Shown: positions 7,820 to 17,888, numbered from the stretch's first letter. The stretch: DNA of 49,374 nucleotides from Tannerellaceae bacterium (GCA_021201295.1 JAJQFE010000044.1:54191-103564); one strand, 5' to 3'. Notes: a model not told the origin generated them from the sequence alone. Program-made: numbers and translations.

Positions 7820-9190
7820 TTATCCGAATAGTTGCCGGAAGGCTTCTTCTACTTTTTTTACCTGGATGATCTGTATTTTACAGCGAGAGGTGTCAAATCC
7901 CTGGAGGTTACTATGGGGGATTAGGATCCGTTTAAATCCTAATTTCTCGGCCTCTAAGATCCGCTGTTCGATCCGGTTGACCGGACGTATTTCCCCTGAC
8001 AACCCGATCTCTCCTGCCATACAGGTTCCGGCTTCGATGGCTATATCCAGGCTCGATGAGAGGACGGCACTGATCACGGCTAAATCTATTGCCGGATCAT
8101 TGACTTTCAATCCTCCGGCTATATTCAGGAAGACATCTTTCTGTACCAGCTTGAAGCCTGCCCGCTTTTCGAGCACGGCTAACAGCATATTCATCCGGCG
8201 CAGGTCAAACCCGGTGGAGCTCCGCTGTGGGGTTCCGTAGACGGCTGTACTGACTAAGGCCTGTGTTTCGATCAGGAAAGGACGGACTCCTTCAATGGTT
8301 GCGGCAATGGCCACTCCGCTTAATCCCTCATGATTCTGTGTCAGCAGCAATTCGGACGGATTGCTCACTTCCCGCAGCCCTTCCTGGCGCATCTCGTAGA
8401 TACCCAGTTCGGAGGTACTTCCAAAACGGTTTTTGACACCCCGCAGGATGCGGTACATATAGTGCTGGTCTCCTTCAAATTGCAGGACCGTATCTACAAT
8501 ATGTTCCAGCACTTTCGGTCCGGCTATACTTCCTTCTTTATTGATATGTCCGATCAGCAGGACGGGAACGCCTGTTTCTTTGGCATATTTCAACAGGGAT
8601 GCGCTACATTCCCTGACCTGGGAAACACTGCCGGGGGATGATTCCACTACTTCCGTAAACATCGTCTGGATGGAGTCTATGATCATCAGGTCCGGCTGCA
8701 CGTTGTGTGCCTGGACAAAGACCTGTTCGAGGTTGGTCTCGCACAAAATAAAACAGTTGGCGCTTTCGTCTGCCAGCCGGTCTGCACGCAGTTTCAACTG
8801 ATGGCTGCTTTCTTCACCGGACACGTACAGGGTCTTCAATCCTTTCAGCTTCAGGACCGTCTGCAGGACTAAGGTTGATTTACCGATGCCTGGTTCACCT
8901 CCGATCAGGACTAAGGAACCTTTGACGAGGCCACCTCCCAAGACACGGTTAAACTCTTCATTTCCCAAATCAATCCTTGCCTCTTCTTCGGCTGAAATGT
9001 CCCTGAGTAGGATGGGACGTGCTTTTTCATCACTGACTAAGCCGGGAATCGGACGTTTGAGTGTTGTTTCTTTGGCTATAACCTCTTCTACATAGGTGTT
9101 CCACGCACCACAATTGGGGCATTTTCCCTGCCACTTGGGGGAGTCTACTCCACAAGCGGAACAGACATATACTGTTTTTGCTTTCGCCAT
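7820..9190 (-). CDS. radA: DNA repair protein RadA
   Basis: RadA is a RecA-related, DnaB-like branch-migration helicase that helps resolve recombination intermediates. The 456-residue protein has all its parts in order: an N-terminal zinc finger (CSACG...CPNCG, residues about 10-27), Walker A (GGEPGIGKSTL), Walker B (LMIIDSIQ), the RadA-specific KNRFGS motif, and a C-terminal Lon-protease-like domain (GGLKVNDPAIDLAVISAVLS). The start at MAKAKTVYVC is preferred over the Met two codons upstream because it matches the family. A near-consensus -7 box (TATCTTTA) lies just upstream. It is intact, unlike the phosphatase gene next to it. Confidence 0.95.
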   Translation of the reverse strand: MAKAKTVYVCSACGVDSPKWQGKCPNCGAWNTYVEEVIAKETTLKRPIPGLVSDEKARPILLRDISAEEEARIDLGNEEFNRVLGGGLVKGSLVLIGGEPGIGKSTLVLQTVLKLKGLKTLYVSGEESSHQLKLRADRLADESANCFILCETNLEQVFVQAHNVQPDLMIIDSIQTMFTEVVESSPGSVSQVRECSASLLKYAKETGVPVLLIGHINKEGSIAGPKVLEHIVDTVLQFEGDQHYMYRILRGVKNRFGSTSELGIYEMRQEGLREVSNPSELLLTQNHEGLSGVAIAATIEGVRPFLIETQALVSTAVYGTPQRSSTGFDLRRMNMLLAVLEKRAGFKLVQKDVFLNIAGGLKVNDPAIDLAVISAVLSSSLDIAIEAGTCMAGEIGLSGEIRPVNRIEQRILEAEKLGFKRILIPHSNLQGFDTSRCKIQIIQVKKVEEAFRQLFG

Positions 9191-9292
9191 ATACACACTT
9201 TTCTTTGGTGTAAAGATACAAAGAAAAAACCATCTCTCCCCGGATTCCGGCCCTGTTAAGCGTGTGTCTTTATAAATTATAACAGATAGTCA

Positions 9293-10582
9293 CTATTCGT
9301 TCCCGAAAGAGGTATCCAGGAGCTTAGTATAGAAGGCTTCCAGATCTTTCTAGTGGTAGTAAGGCAGCAGGTCGCTTTCTACCGGTGGGATCAAGACCTC
9401 TTTTTCATTGTGCATACATTTAACCAGGATATCACCGGATCCGGGTTTACGGTAGAAGATGAGTTGAATATTGCCTGCCATAGGGGCCACTTTGAATGTG
9501 CTGAATGCTTGATAAAATTCTGATGGTTCGGAAACGCTGTTGTAACAACCGTCCAGATGCATCAACATCGCTAAAGGGATCATGTTTCCATCATGGGCAA
9601 AACGCAAGGTAGCGCTGTTTTTTCCGGAAGCAATAGCTTCATGCGCACTATCCAGTATATTTTTCAGGAAAGGTTTGGAGTTTTCCATCATGATCCCGCC
9701 ATTCAGGGCACAATTGGCATCCTGGACATAGACGGAATAATTCACGCACTGGAACAGGTCGAACAGTTCTTCTTTTTCAAACAGATCATAAAAACTGACG
9801 GAGGTCTCTATGTTCTGGGTATTATTGGCAATACTGAACATGGACCACATAAAGGATTTCGGATTTACTCTTTTTTCGATGTAATCCTAGTCTGCAAAAA
9901 TAGCTGTAACCAGCCGGTCCGGTCTGACATGTTGCTCTTCAAATTTGCGGTGTTGTTCCCGCCAGGTAGTCTGCGATTTCCGGAATTCAAGGGCTGCTTC
10001 TGTGTGCGGGTTCAGGTAAGGCATATACCGGTTACTGGCTTCGCGGGTGGTTTGCAATGCAGGATTCAGTTCTTTTAAACGTTCGCAAAAAGCATCCATA
10101 CTCAATACACATCTTACCACTAAGGTAGACCGGGCTGAAACAGGAGCCTCTCCTACAAACACTTCCGAAAAGGACCGGAACATACGTTCGGCAATCCCCC
10201 GCTGTTCACGAACGCCTACCGGTGACAGGTCTCCTCCCCGGCCTTCGGCCTCTTCCCAAACTTTTTGCAGGCGGCTATACACATCTTTTCCCAATGGTGT
10301 GAGTGCATTCACCTGATCCGCTTCTGCTAACAAATCCAGCAGACGTCTATACTCTTCATCGCTGATCAGGTAACGGGAACCATGGCGACTGACATGGCTG
10401 ATATAAAAAGGGGTATATCCTTTGGGTATGGGTGTGTGGGGAGTAATTTCATGAGCCGGATAGGCATAATAGACTCCTCCGGTCTTTTCAATCGTTTCAT
10501 AGACTTCTTCCCGGGTGGTTTGTGCATGCAGGCACAGCATACTAAATAACAGACATACGATCAAGTTGCAGGTTCTTTTCAT
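9293..10582 (-). pseudogene. Secreted histidine acid phosphatase (phytase/MINPP-like), two in-frame TAG stops
   Basis: A signal peptide (CNLIVCLLFSMLCLHAQ) precedes the histidine acid phosphatase signature SHVSRHGSRYL (RHGxR, with the nucleophilic histidine). The C-terminal half holds the proton-donor region TLRFAHDGNMIPL (HD). The whole unit is 430 codons long and stays in a single frame, but TAG codons occur at 9887-9889 (after TAIFAD) and 9350-9352 (after LLPYYH). About 18 family-like residues (KDLEAFY) follow the second stop before a final TAG at 9293. Splitting at the first stop separates the RHGxR and HD halves, so the enzyme should be dead. Bacteroides homologues release phosphate from inositol phosphates; that substrate is inferred from the family. 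Confidence 0.75.
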
Positions 10583-10695
10583 GATAGTTACTTTAATAAA
10601 TAATTATGAGTGACGAAGATACAATAAATACATGAATTGTACCTAATACACCCGCTATATTTTTTATCCACTCAGCATCATCCAGTCACACAGAT

Positions 10696-12501
10696 TTAGT
10701 CATACATATAGGATTGTTTTTTAGATCCATAGTAGTCTTTCATTATATACCAGGCTTTCTTTTTATCCCCCTGTTCCGAGAGTAATCCTTTGCGGTTGTA
10801 ACCACCCTGGAAAACAGGATGCAACCTGCTGGTCGACTGATAATCGAACAGGGTCCAGGGACAAACTCCGGAAAGGTTAGCAGTGGCATTGAACATCCGG
10901 ATCTGATCCGTATATATCTTCTCCTGGTATTCTTCACTCCACCAGGCTGCTTCGTCTTTCGGACCAAAGTCTGAACCATATTTTGCTTCTCCTCCGAATT
11001 CGGTAATAATCAGGGGTTTTTCCGGATAGTTAAGTTTCCATTTAACTTCAGAGGGTTCTCCTGAGAAGGGCAAATACCAACCCAGGTATTCATTAATAGC
11101 AATCACATCACAGTGCTCTACCAACGGGTCCCAGACATCGAATGTGTTGTCCTGATAGCCCTGATTGGAAAGAACAGAGGTAATCAACCGGGTAGAATCC
11201 AAAGTACGGCAAAAACGGGTTAATTCGACCAGTGATTCGGATCGTTTTTCAGTAGAAGTATAAGTTTCATTGAAAAGACACCAAAAGATTACCGCACAAC
11301 GGTTCCGGTCTCTGGAGATAAGTTCTGTTAATACGGTTTCTAACTTCTCCTGCATACCCTCAGAAGAAAAGGCGATATGCTGGTAAACAGGAATCTCATC
11401 CCACACCATTAAACCCATTTTTTCAGCCAGCCGCACGATGTGCTCATTATGGGGATAATGGACTAACTTGACAAAATTACATCCCAGTTCCCTGGCTGAA
11501 CGAAGCAATAGTTCTGCATCCGCGTATGTAGAAGCCCTGGCAGCCCTGACAGGATTTTCTTCATGGATGTTTACCCCTCTTAAAAATATGGGCTTCCCGT
11601 TGAGATGAATTTCTTTTCCTTTTATTTTTATGGTCCGGAAACCAATGGCTTCTTCTAAAAAATCGTCTTCACTGGCTATTTGTACCGTATACAGTTTCAG
11701 ATTTTTCGGACTCCACAAGTCTACATCTCCCCGAAATTCAAGCCAGGCGATACCCTCTTCTGAAACAGCAGACATCCGGGTAATTCCCAGTTCCGGGATG
11801 GAAACCGTAACCTCCTGGTTGGGAATAGGATGATTGACTTTGACCCATGCTTCTATTGTATGATAGGATCCTTTTGCCAGTTGGATGGAATAATCTTCTA
11901 TATAACCGGATGGTGTTTTTACCAGAAAGACATCTCGTGTTATCCCTCCACAGTTGAGCCAGTCATACCCTTCTCCCGGCAAGCCATTCTGTTGTCTTCT
12001 GTTATCCACTTTAACGATTACCGAGTTACTTCCATCTTTTACAGTCTCAGTAATTTCAAATTCAAAAGGAGTAAATCCACCTTCATGGCTACCTATGTGT
12101 ACACCGTTCAGATAAACATCTGTGAGATAGTTAACTGCTCCAAAATAGAGAAATAACCGTTCTGCCGAATTCTTTTGATAAGAAAAATTCTTTTGGTACC
12201 ATACGTATCCCTCAAAGAATTTTAATTCCGGATATTGCCAGTTGAAATCTGAGGGAACTATAAGTTTAGGGGCTCCTTCAAAACTATATTCAACAAAATC
12301 AGTTTTCGTTTCAGGTACACGTTCCTCCCAGATACGCAGATAATTTCCCATGAGACCGGGATCTGTAATAGCTGCCCACTCACCGTTCAGGGAGATGGTA
12401 TTACGTCCATAAATATGGGTCATTGCTGTTTGCGAATAGCCGGATACTGTGGTAAAAACCACCCATAGCAGTCCGTTTAAAATGTTTGTGTATTTCATCA
12501 T
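10696..12501 (-). CDS. Secreted GH2 glycosidase, beta-glucuronidase-like
   Basis: A signal peptide (about residues 1-24, ending TVSGYSQ) is followed by the three standard GH2 parts: sugar-binding jelly roll (about 35-195; FEGYVWYQKNFSY), Ig-like sandwich (about 200-295) and TIM barrel (about 296-590). Catalytic residues are visible: acid/base Glu412 in WCLFNET and nucleophile Glu501 in IITEFGGE. NIHEENPVRA and LVHYPHNEHI also match beta-glucuronidase/galactosidase barrels. At 601 residues it is full length and intact. It probably acts in the periplasm on plant or host glycans; glucuronide specificity is not certain. It stands alone, divergent from the SIMPL gene. A second Met one codon in could be the true start. 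Confidence 0.85.
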   Translation of the reverse strand: MMKYTNILNGLLWVVFTTVSGYSQTAMTHIYGRNTISLNGEWAAITDPGLMGNYLRIWEERVPETKTDFVEYSFEGAPKLIVPSDFNWQYPELKFFEGYVWYQKNFSYQKNSAERLFLYFGAVNYLTDVYLNGVHIGSHEGGFTPFEFEITETVKDGSNSVIVKVDNRRQQNGLPGEGYDWLNCGGITRDVFLVKTPSGYIEDYSIQLAKGSYHTIEAWVKVNHPIPNQEVTVSIPELGITRMSAVSEEGIAWLEFRGDVDLWSPKNLKLYTVQIASEDDFLEEAIGFRTIKIKGKEIHLNGKPIFLRGVNIHEENPVRAARASTYADAELLLRSARELGCNFVKLVHYPHNEHIVRLAEKMGLMVWDEIPVYQHIAFSSEGMQEKLETVLTELISRDRNRCAVIFWCLFNETYTSTEKRSESLVELTRFCRTLDSTRLITSVLSNQGYQDNTFDVWDPLVEHCDVIAINEYLGWYLPFSGEPSEVKWKLNYPEKPLIITEFGGEAKYGSDFGPKDEAAWWSEEYQEKIYTDQIRMFNATANLSGVCPWTLFDYQSTSRLHPVFQGGYNRKGLLSEQGDKKKAWYIMKDYYGSKKQSYMYD

Positions 12502-12701
12502 TAGTTAACTTAAAAATTAAAAATCCATTCATCGTTTCACTCATCCTTATGATACTTTTCCGGCTCCGGTTCTCTTTATAACCAGGAGCTGTGTGGGCTA
12601 ATTAAATCATCAGGCATCATTTATAATTTAAATATAAGCAAAAAAACCAATCCTTTTCTTTTTTCAGGTTTATTTTTTACCCTAAGGTGAATATTAGTCA
12701 G

Positions 12702-12709
12702 TATATTTG
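12702..12709 (+). promoter_or_regulatory. -7 box upstream of the SIMPL gene
   Basis: TATATTTG matches the Bacteroidetes -7 consensus TAnnTTTG exactly and lies 32 bases before the start codon. No convincing -33 TTTG is seen. Confidence 0.5.
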
Positions 12710-12741
12710 TCTTATACAGACAAAAACAAACGCACTCAGTT

Positions 12742-13443
12742 ATGAATAACCGTATTATTGAAGCCGTGATTCTTTCCATAGGCCTTATGGTTCTGGGACT
12801 GGCTATCCGGAGCGGGATAGCTACCTTTAAAGAAAAAGACTGGGTGGTCAGTGTCAAAGGATTGGCAGAATTAGAAATTCCGGCTGATAAAGTGACCTGG
12901 CCATTGATGTTTAAAGATATCGGGGATGACCTGAACTTACTTCATACCCACATCAATACTAAAAACAAAGCTATTATTGAGTTCCTGAAATCCAAGCATG
13001 TCACCGAGCAGGAAATCACTGTCAATGCTCCTGAGATCATTGATTTACAAGTGGAACAATACCGGCCGGATCATATTTCCTATCGGTATAATATTACTTC
13101 TGTGATTACGGTGACATCAGAAGATGTGGATAAGATCCGGGCTATTGTTGCAGAACAGAACGAATTGTTAAAACAGGGAATTGCCATTACAGGGGGTGAT
13201 TACCGGTATAATATCTCGTATGACTTTACCCAACTGAATGACATCAAACCGCAGATGATTGAAGAGGCTACGAAGAATGCCCGTACGGCTGCCCAAAAGT
13301 TTGCGATTGATTCCAACAGTAAATTAGGTAAGATCAAGCGGGCTTATCAGGGACAATTTTCGATCAATGACCGGGATGCTAATACGCCCTATATCAAAAC
13401 CATCCGGGTAGTTACTACCATTGATTATTATCTGGAGGATTAA
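12742..13443 (+). CDS. SIMPL-domain (DUF541) membrane-anchored protein
   Basis: The 233-residue protein has an N-terminal hydrophobic anchor (IIEAVILSIGLMVLGLAI, residues about 4-22) and a SIMPL domain from WVVSVKGLAELEIPADKVTW to the C-terminus, with the characteristic R-X-A-Q-K-F segment (ARTAAQKFAIDSNSKLGKI). Family members are periplasmic and implicated in envelope or oxidative stress, but their biochemical activity is unknown. The N-terminus has no obvious cleavage site, so it is probably anchored in the inner membrane facing the periplasm. It is monocistronic: its stop is 6 bases from the end of the convergent peptidase gene, and no clear terminator separates them. Confidence 0.85.
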   Translation: MNNRIIEAVILSIGLMVLGLAIRSGIATFKEKDWVVSVKGLAELEIPADKVTWPLMFKDIGDDLNLLHTHINTKNKAIIEFLKSKHVTEQEITVNAPEIIDLQVEQYRPDHISYRYNITSVITVTSEDVDKIRAIVAEQNELLKQGIAITGGDYRYNISYDFTQLNDIKPQMIEEATKNARTAAQKFAIDSNSKLGKIKRAYQGQFSINDRDANTPYIKTIRVVTTIDYYLED

Positions 13444-13449
13444 CGCCTT

Positions 13450-14451
13450 TCAAAAGGAGGAAATGATCTTCTCTCCGATCCCTATCCCTTTTATGATGTC
13501 GCTCTGGCCGGAGTCTTTATAGACATATCCTCTGGACATGCCGCTGCTATTGAAAGGCAACGTGATATTTCTCTCTTTACCTACTGCAATCAATCCTCCG
13601 TTGCCGGCTTCTGCGTTTAACTCCTGGTAGATCATATGGTGGGCTGCCTCTTCCAGAGATTCTCCCAGGTATTTGTAACGGGCGCATACATGAAACGCAA
13701 CGGCATGACGAATGAAGTATTCTCCGTGTCCGGTGCAGGAGATGGCACAGCTATTATTATCCGCATAGGTTCCGGCACCAATAAGGGGAGCATCTCCGAT
13801 ACGGCCCCAACGTTTTTTAAACATACCTCCGGTACTGGTTCCGGCGGTGAGGTTTCCTTTAGTATCCAATACCACACATCCTACGGTTCCGTTTTTTTCA
13901 CTTTCCCTTTTTACCTGTTCAATCCACTCCATCGTTTTGGGAGTGGCGAAGTACATATCGTCTACCAATTCCAACCCCTCTTCCTGAGCAAATGCTTCTG
14001 CTCCTGTTCCGCTTAACAGGACATGGGACGTTTGTTGTTTTACTGCATAAGCGGCATTAATCGGGTTTTTTACGATCCGTACACCTGCGACTGCTCCTGC
14101 ACTGAGGTCTTTTCCTTCCATAATCGCAGCATCCAGTTCAAACGTTCCTTCCAATGTACAGGTAGCTCCTTTACCGGCATTAAACAGTGGATTATTTTCC
14201 AGGTAATTTAGTACGGCGATCACTGCTTCCACTCCGTCAGCGCCTGAGGCTAACAAGTTGTTACCAATCATCAGGGCGGAATCTAAAGAGGCATAATACA
14301 GCTTCGCTCTTTCGGGTTCATTTTCTATCTGACTGACATTACCGGCGCCTCCGTGAATAGCCATGGCATAGTCACGGTTTTGTCCTTTGACAACAGTTGC
14401 CGTACTCAGAAGTACGGCAACCAACAGGATCGATATTTTTTGCATATCCAT
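13450..14451 (-). CDS. Isoaspartyl peptidase / plant-type L-asparaginase, periplasmic
   Basis: This N-terminal-nucleophile hydrolase of 333 residues is made as one chain that cleaves itself just before a threonine, which then becomes the nucleophile. That threonine is Thr189 in KNGTVGCVVLD, followed by GNLTAGTSTGGM. The alpha-subunit signature YAMAIHGGAGN is near residue 29 and NAGKGAT near 91. A signal peptide (residues 1-23, ending VVKG) sends it to the periplasm. It would remove beta-aspartyl residues from peptides or hydrolyse asparagine. It lies 16 bases downstream of the GH92 gene on the same strand and is probably co-transcribed with it, which suggests shared use in glycoprotein or glycopeptide breakdown. 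Confidence 0.9.
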   Translation of the reverse strand: MDMQKISILLVAVLLSTATVVKGQNRDYAMAIHGGAGNVSQIENEPERAKLYYASLDSALMIGNNLLASGADGVEAVIAVLNYLENNPLFNAGKGATCTLEGTFELDAAIMEGKDLSAGAVAGVRIVKNPINAAYAVKQQTSHVLLSGTGAEAFAQEEGLELVDDMYFATPKTMEWIEQVKRESEKNGTVGCVVLDTKGNLTAGTSTGGMFKKRWGRIGDAPLIGAGTYADNNSCAISCTGHGEYFIRHAVAFHVCARYKYLGESLEEAAHHMIYQELNAEAGNGGLIAVGKERNITLPFNSSGMSRGYVYKDSGQSDIIKGIGIGEKIISSF

Positions 14452-14467
14452 TGGTTTGAATAGAGGA

Positions 14468-16672
14468 TCAATTCACATACCAGACTGGCCCCGGCTGATT
14501 ACCCATCTCAAACTCAAAGGTATCTCCGTTCATGATCTGTTCATGGGTAACATAGCTCTTATCGTAGGGCTGCCCGTTGCATTTGACAGACCAGATATAT
14601 TTATTCTCACGACTGGCGTGCGGAGCCAGGATGGTAAATACGTTTCCATTGGCCAGGTGCATCTTCACTTCCGGGAACAGCGGGGAACCTATTTCATATC
14701 TGCCACTGACCGGATCAACCGGATAGAATCCCATCGAACTAAAGATATACCAGGCGGACATCTGGCCGCAATCTTCATTTCCGCATAGGCCGGCCGGAGA
14801 ATTCAGATATAATTCATTTAATACCTGGGATACGTATTGCTGGGTTTTCCAGGGCTCTCCTACTGCATTGTAGAGATAGATCACATGGTGGCTGGGTTCA
14901 TTTCCCTGCGCATATTGACCGATCATCCCTGTACTGAAAATAGGCAGTTCATCGGCTGCATCCGGAGCATAGGTAAACATACTATCCAGCTTTTCAGCAA
15001 ACCGGTCTCTTCCTCCTGTCAGGGCTATGAGTCCTTCCACATCCTGTGGGACGTACCAGAAATATTGCCAGCCGTTACTTTCTGTAATATGCTCCGTATA
15101 GTCTTTCGCATCAAATCCAGGAATAAAGTTTCCTTTATCATCCCGGGGCTGCATAAAAGAGGTTTCCGGATTATAGATATTTCGGTAATACTGAGAACGG
15201 GTAAAGAATTCCCGGGCTACCTCTTCTTTGCCCATGCGTTGTGCCATCAAGGCAATACAATAGTCATCATAGGCATATTCCAGGGTTTTAGAGACAGACT
15301 CTTCTTCTTTATTATAAGGGACATACCCTAATTTCTTATATAAACCGATGGCCCGGTAATCATCTATATTGGCAGTGGTGATACAGGCTTCAAGCACTTT
15401 TTCGGCATCAAAATCACCAATTCCTTTCAGGTACGCATCTATGATGACAGGTACTGAATGGTAGCCGATCATCATATCCGTTTCACTGGCATAGAAATTC
15501 CATACCGGTAAACGGCCGTTCTGTTCATAAAAAGCCAGGAAGGATTTAATCATATCGTTGGTCCGTTCCGGTTCCGTGTAAGTGAACAACGGATGAGAAG
15601 CACGATAGGTGTCCCACAGGGAGAAGGTGGAATAATTCACCCAGCCGTCTGTCTGGTGAACCTGCTTATCCGGCCCATAATAGGAATGGTCTACATCGCT
15701 GTAAATAGTCGGGGCAATCATAGAATGATATAAAGCGGTGTAGAAATTGACGAGATTATCTGTATGATTGCTTTTCACCTCTATTTTAGCCAACTGTTCA
15801 TTCCACATCTCACGGGCCTTCTCCCGATAGAGGTCAAAGTTATCCTGAGGAACCTCCGTCTGCAGATTCAGGGCTGCTCCCTCCATACTCACTCCTAAAA
15901 TCCCCGTACTAAGGATCATCTGTTCACCGGGTTGTGTGTTAAAATCAAAACGGGCTATATATGCTGTACCCCGCCGTTTGCCATCTGCCAGGATGGCTGT
16001 AGTATCCAGTTCCCAGGCATGGAAGGGTTTGGAGAAACGGGTCTGGAAATAGACCCGCTGGTCACGTGCCCATCCATCTGAGTAACGATAACCCCAAATG
16101 GTCTGGTTATCCACAATCTCTATATAGGAATCGTTCGTAAAATCCCAGTTCATGGCTTTTTTCAGATCCAGGAATACAGAGGCTTCCGCTTCCGGAAAGG
16201 TATACCGTTGGATCCCGCATCTTTCGGTAGCGGTCAGTTCCACATTAATATCATAGTCCGTCAGATAAACCTGGTAGTACCCAGCGGTAGCGGTTTCCTT
16301 CTCATGAGAGAACAGGGAATGAATGCCTAAAGGTGCCGGAGCCTCTTTATAGGGATGGGTGACCGGCATAAAAGAAATATCATACAAGTCACCGGCCCCT
16401 GTTCCGGACAGGTGGGTATGGCTAAAGCCGGCAATAGTGGAATCGGGATAAAAATATCCTGAAATACGATCCCAGCCCGGTAGTCCGTTATCCGGACTTA
16501 ACTGTACCATCCCAAAAGGAGCCTGTGCTCCCGGATAGGTATTTCCGGTGAAGTCAGTGCCGATCAGGGTATTCACATACTGTGTCAGATCCTTGTTCGC
16601 CTCCTTTGTTTCAACAGGTGAGCAAGCTGCCATTGCGAACAGACAAGCCGCTAATGTGTAAGAATGATTCAT
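14468..16672 (-). CDS. GH92 exo-alpha-mannosidase lipoprotein
   Basis: The 734-residue protein carries a lipoprotein signal (LFAMAAC, Cys17). GH92 enzymes are calcium-dependent exo-alpha-mannosidases (usually alpha-1,2) acting on N-glycans or yeast mannan. Family signatures are clear: YVNTLIGTDF and PGAQAPFGMVQLSPDNG at the N-terminal beta-sandwich, then in the (alpha/alpha)6 barrel ESNGWQYFWYVPQD, QGNEPSHHVIYLYN and CGNEDCGQMSAWYIFSSMG, which hold the catalytic acids. The length is typical. It is followed at 16 bases by the isoaspartyl peptidase. No SusC/SusD pair is nearby, so it is not part of a complete polysaccharide utilisation locus in this window. Confidence 0.93.
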   Translation of the reverse strand: MNHSYTLAACLFAMAACSPVETKEANKDLTQYVNTLIGTDFTGNTYPGAQAPFGMVQLSPDNGLPGWDRISGYFYPDSTIAGFSHTHLSGTGAGDLYDISFMPVTHPYKEAPAPLGIHSLFSHEKETATAGYYQVYLTDYDINVELTATERCGIQRYTFPEAEASVFLDLKKAMNWDFTNDSYIEIVDNQTIWGYRYSDGWARDQRVYFQTRFSKPFHAWELDTTAILADGKRRGTAYIARFDFNTQPGEQMILSTGILGVSMEGAALNLQTEVPQDNFDLYREKAREMWNEQLAKIEVKSNHTDNLVNFYTALYHSMIAPTIYSDVDHSYYGPDKQVHQTDGWVNYSTFSLWDTYRASHPLFTYTEPERTNDMIKSFLAFYEQNGRLPVWNFYASETDMMIGYHSVPVIIDAYLKGIGDFDAEKVLEACITTANIDDYRAIGLYKKLGYVPYNKEEESVSKTLEYAYDDYCIALMAQRMGKEEVAREFFTRSQYYRNIYNPETSFMQPRDDKGNFIPGFDAKDYTEHITESNGWQYFWYVPQDVEGLIALTGGRDRFAEKLDSMFTYAPDAADELPIFSTGMIGQYAQGNEPSHHVIYLYNAVGEPWKTQQYVSQVLNELYLNSPAGLCGNEDCGQMSAWYIFSSMGFYPVDPVSGRYEIGSPLFPEVKMHLANGNVFTILAPHASRENKYIWSVKCNGQPYDKSYVTHEQIMNGDTFEFEMGNQPGPVWYVN

Positions 16673-16691
16673 GTTAGAATTGTTTTGAGTT

Positions 16692-16730
16692 AAGAAAAGA
16701 GAGGCACATCCATATGGGGTGGGCCTCTCT
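16692..16730 (-). terminator. Terminator of the tatA-tatC unit
   Basis: agagaggc / gcctctct (8 bp) with a 17-base loop, followed on the minus strand by a T-rich stretch (TTTTCTT). It lies between the tatC stop and the GH92 start. Confidence 0.75.
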
Positions 16731-16776
16731 CGTATGTAATAGTTTATCAGTTCCGTTCTATACCTTTATTTCTGTT

Positions 16777-17595
16777 TTATTCATCGTCTTCTTCGTCTTC
16801 CTCTTCTTCTACCGGTGGCTTCCTGACAAAGAAGGCACTCAGCTCAAACAAACCGTAGAGCGGGAAGAACACAATTCCCAAAGTAAACGGATCCCCACTT
16901 GGCGTGATAAAAGCTGCAGCTACTAATAAGAATACGATCGCATGCCTTCTGTACTGATGGAAGAGTGACCGGTTGATCAATCCTAACTGGGATAATAACC
17001 AGGAGACTAAGGGCATCTCAAATACAACACCCATCACAAAGATAAGCATTAAAAAGTTATCCATATAGGATTCGAGGGAGACCTGTTCCGTAATCGCCTC
17101 ACTTAACTGGTAAGTGGCCAAAAAACGGAGGGTCATCGGGAATACCATCAGGTAGCCTACCGCACATCCGATAAAGAACATAATCGTTCCGAACAGGAAC
17201 ACCCACCGTACATTCCTCTTCTCATTTTCATACAACGCAGGTGCTATAAACTTCCAGATCTCATACACCAGATAAGGAAATGTCAACAGCAATGCCAGCC
17301 AGAAGGAGGTGGTCATATGTGTGAAGAACTGAGTAGCCAGCTTTATATTTACGATATTTACATGGTAAGTATCGTCGCAAAAATCCGGGAAGAAAGGTAC
17401 CATGGAGGTCACTTTACACATCGCACGGAAGGTAATAAAATCCGCATAGCACGGTGCCATCACGATGTTATCAAACAGGTATGGCATAAAGGCAAAGCCT
17501 ACAATAGCAAAGACAAAGAGCGCTGCAATAGAACGAAATAAAGTCCAACGAAGTTCTTCCAGGTGATCCCAGAATGACATTTCATCTTGCTGCAT
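16777..17595 (-). CDS. tatC: Twin-arginine translocase subunit TatC
   Basis: TatC is the receptor of the Tat pathway, which exports folded proteins bearing an RR signal. The 272-residue protein opens with the conserved cytoplasmic motif MSFWDHLEELRWTLFRSIAA. Six hydrophobic segments follow, with FPYLVYEIWKFIAPALYENE, the well-conserved first-cytoplasmic-loop region, after the second. The C-terminus is a run of acidic residues (EEEEDEEDDE), longer than in E. coli and typical of Bacteroidetes. It starts 5 bases after the tatA stop, so it forms an operon. Two candidate Tat substrates in this window are pseudogenes (see findings). Confidence 0.95.
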   Translation of the reverse strand: MQQDEMSFWDHLEELRWTLFRSIAALFVFAIVGFAFMPYLFDNIVMAPCYADFITFRAMCKVTSMVPFFPDFCDDTYHVNIVNIKLATQFFTHMTTSFWLALLLTFPYLVYEIWKFIAPALYENEKRNVRWVFLFGTIMFFIGCAVGYLMVFPMTLRFLATYQLSEAITEQVSLESYMDNFLMLIFVMGVVFEMPLVSWLLSQLGLINRSLFHQYRRHAIVFLLVAAAFITPSGDPFTLGIVFFPLYGLFELSAFFVRKPPVEEEEDEEDDE

Positions 17596-17600
17596 CTTCT

Positions 17601-17798
17601 TTATTTCTTATCAGAGTCGTCGTCTAATTTAATGTCGTCTTCTAACCCTTTTACACCGTCTTTGAAATTCTTGACTCCCTTACCAATACCTTTCATCAGT
17701 TCAGGGATTTTCTTACCACCGAAAAGTAACAGAACAACAATAGCGATAATAACGATTTCACCTGTTCCCAGGTTACCTAAAAATAGTAATTGATTCAT
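17601..17798 (-). CDS. tatA: Twin-arginine translocase subunit TatA
   Basis: The 65-residue protein has a short N-terminal transmembrane helix ([21 protein letters not shown]), the conserved FGGKKIPEL hinge, then an amphipathic helix ([18 protein letters not shown]) and an acidic tail. TatA oligomerises to form the translocation path recruited by TatC. It is the first gene of the tatA-tatC operon; no separate tatB is visible, as is usual in minimal systems. A -7 box TATCTTTG on the minus strand is at 17889-17896. Confidence 0.93.
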   Translation of the reverse strand: MNQLLFLGNLGTGEIVIIAIVVLLLFGGKKIPELMKGIGKGVKNFKDGVKGLEDDIKLDDDSDKK

Positions 17799-17888
17799 GA
17801 TATTATTAATTTAGTTATTTATTTAATTGAATTATTAATTAAAGTAGTTGACTACTAATGCCAACCCAATAACCGGGTTATTATGCCA

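Noticed and set aside
14468-16672. Polysaccharide utilisation locus
   Set aside because: No SusC/SusD pair or sensor-regulator is near the GH92 or GH2 genes.
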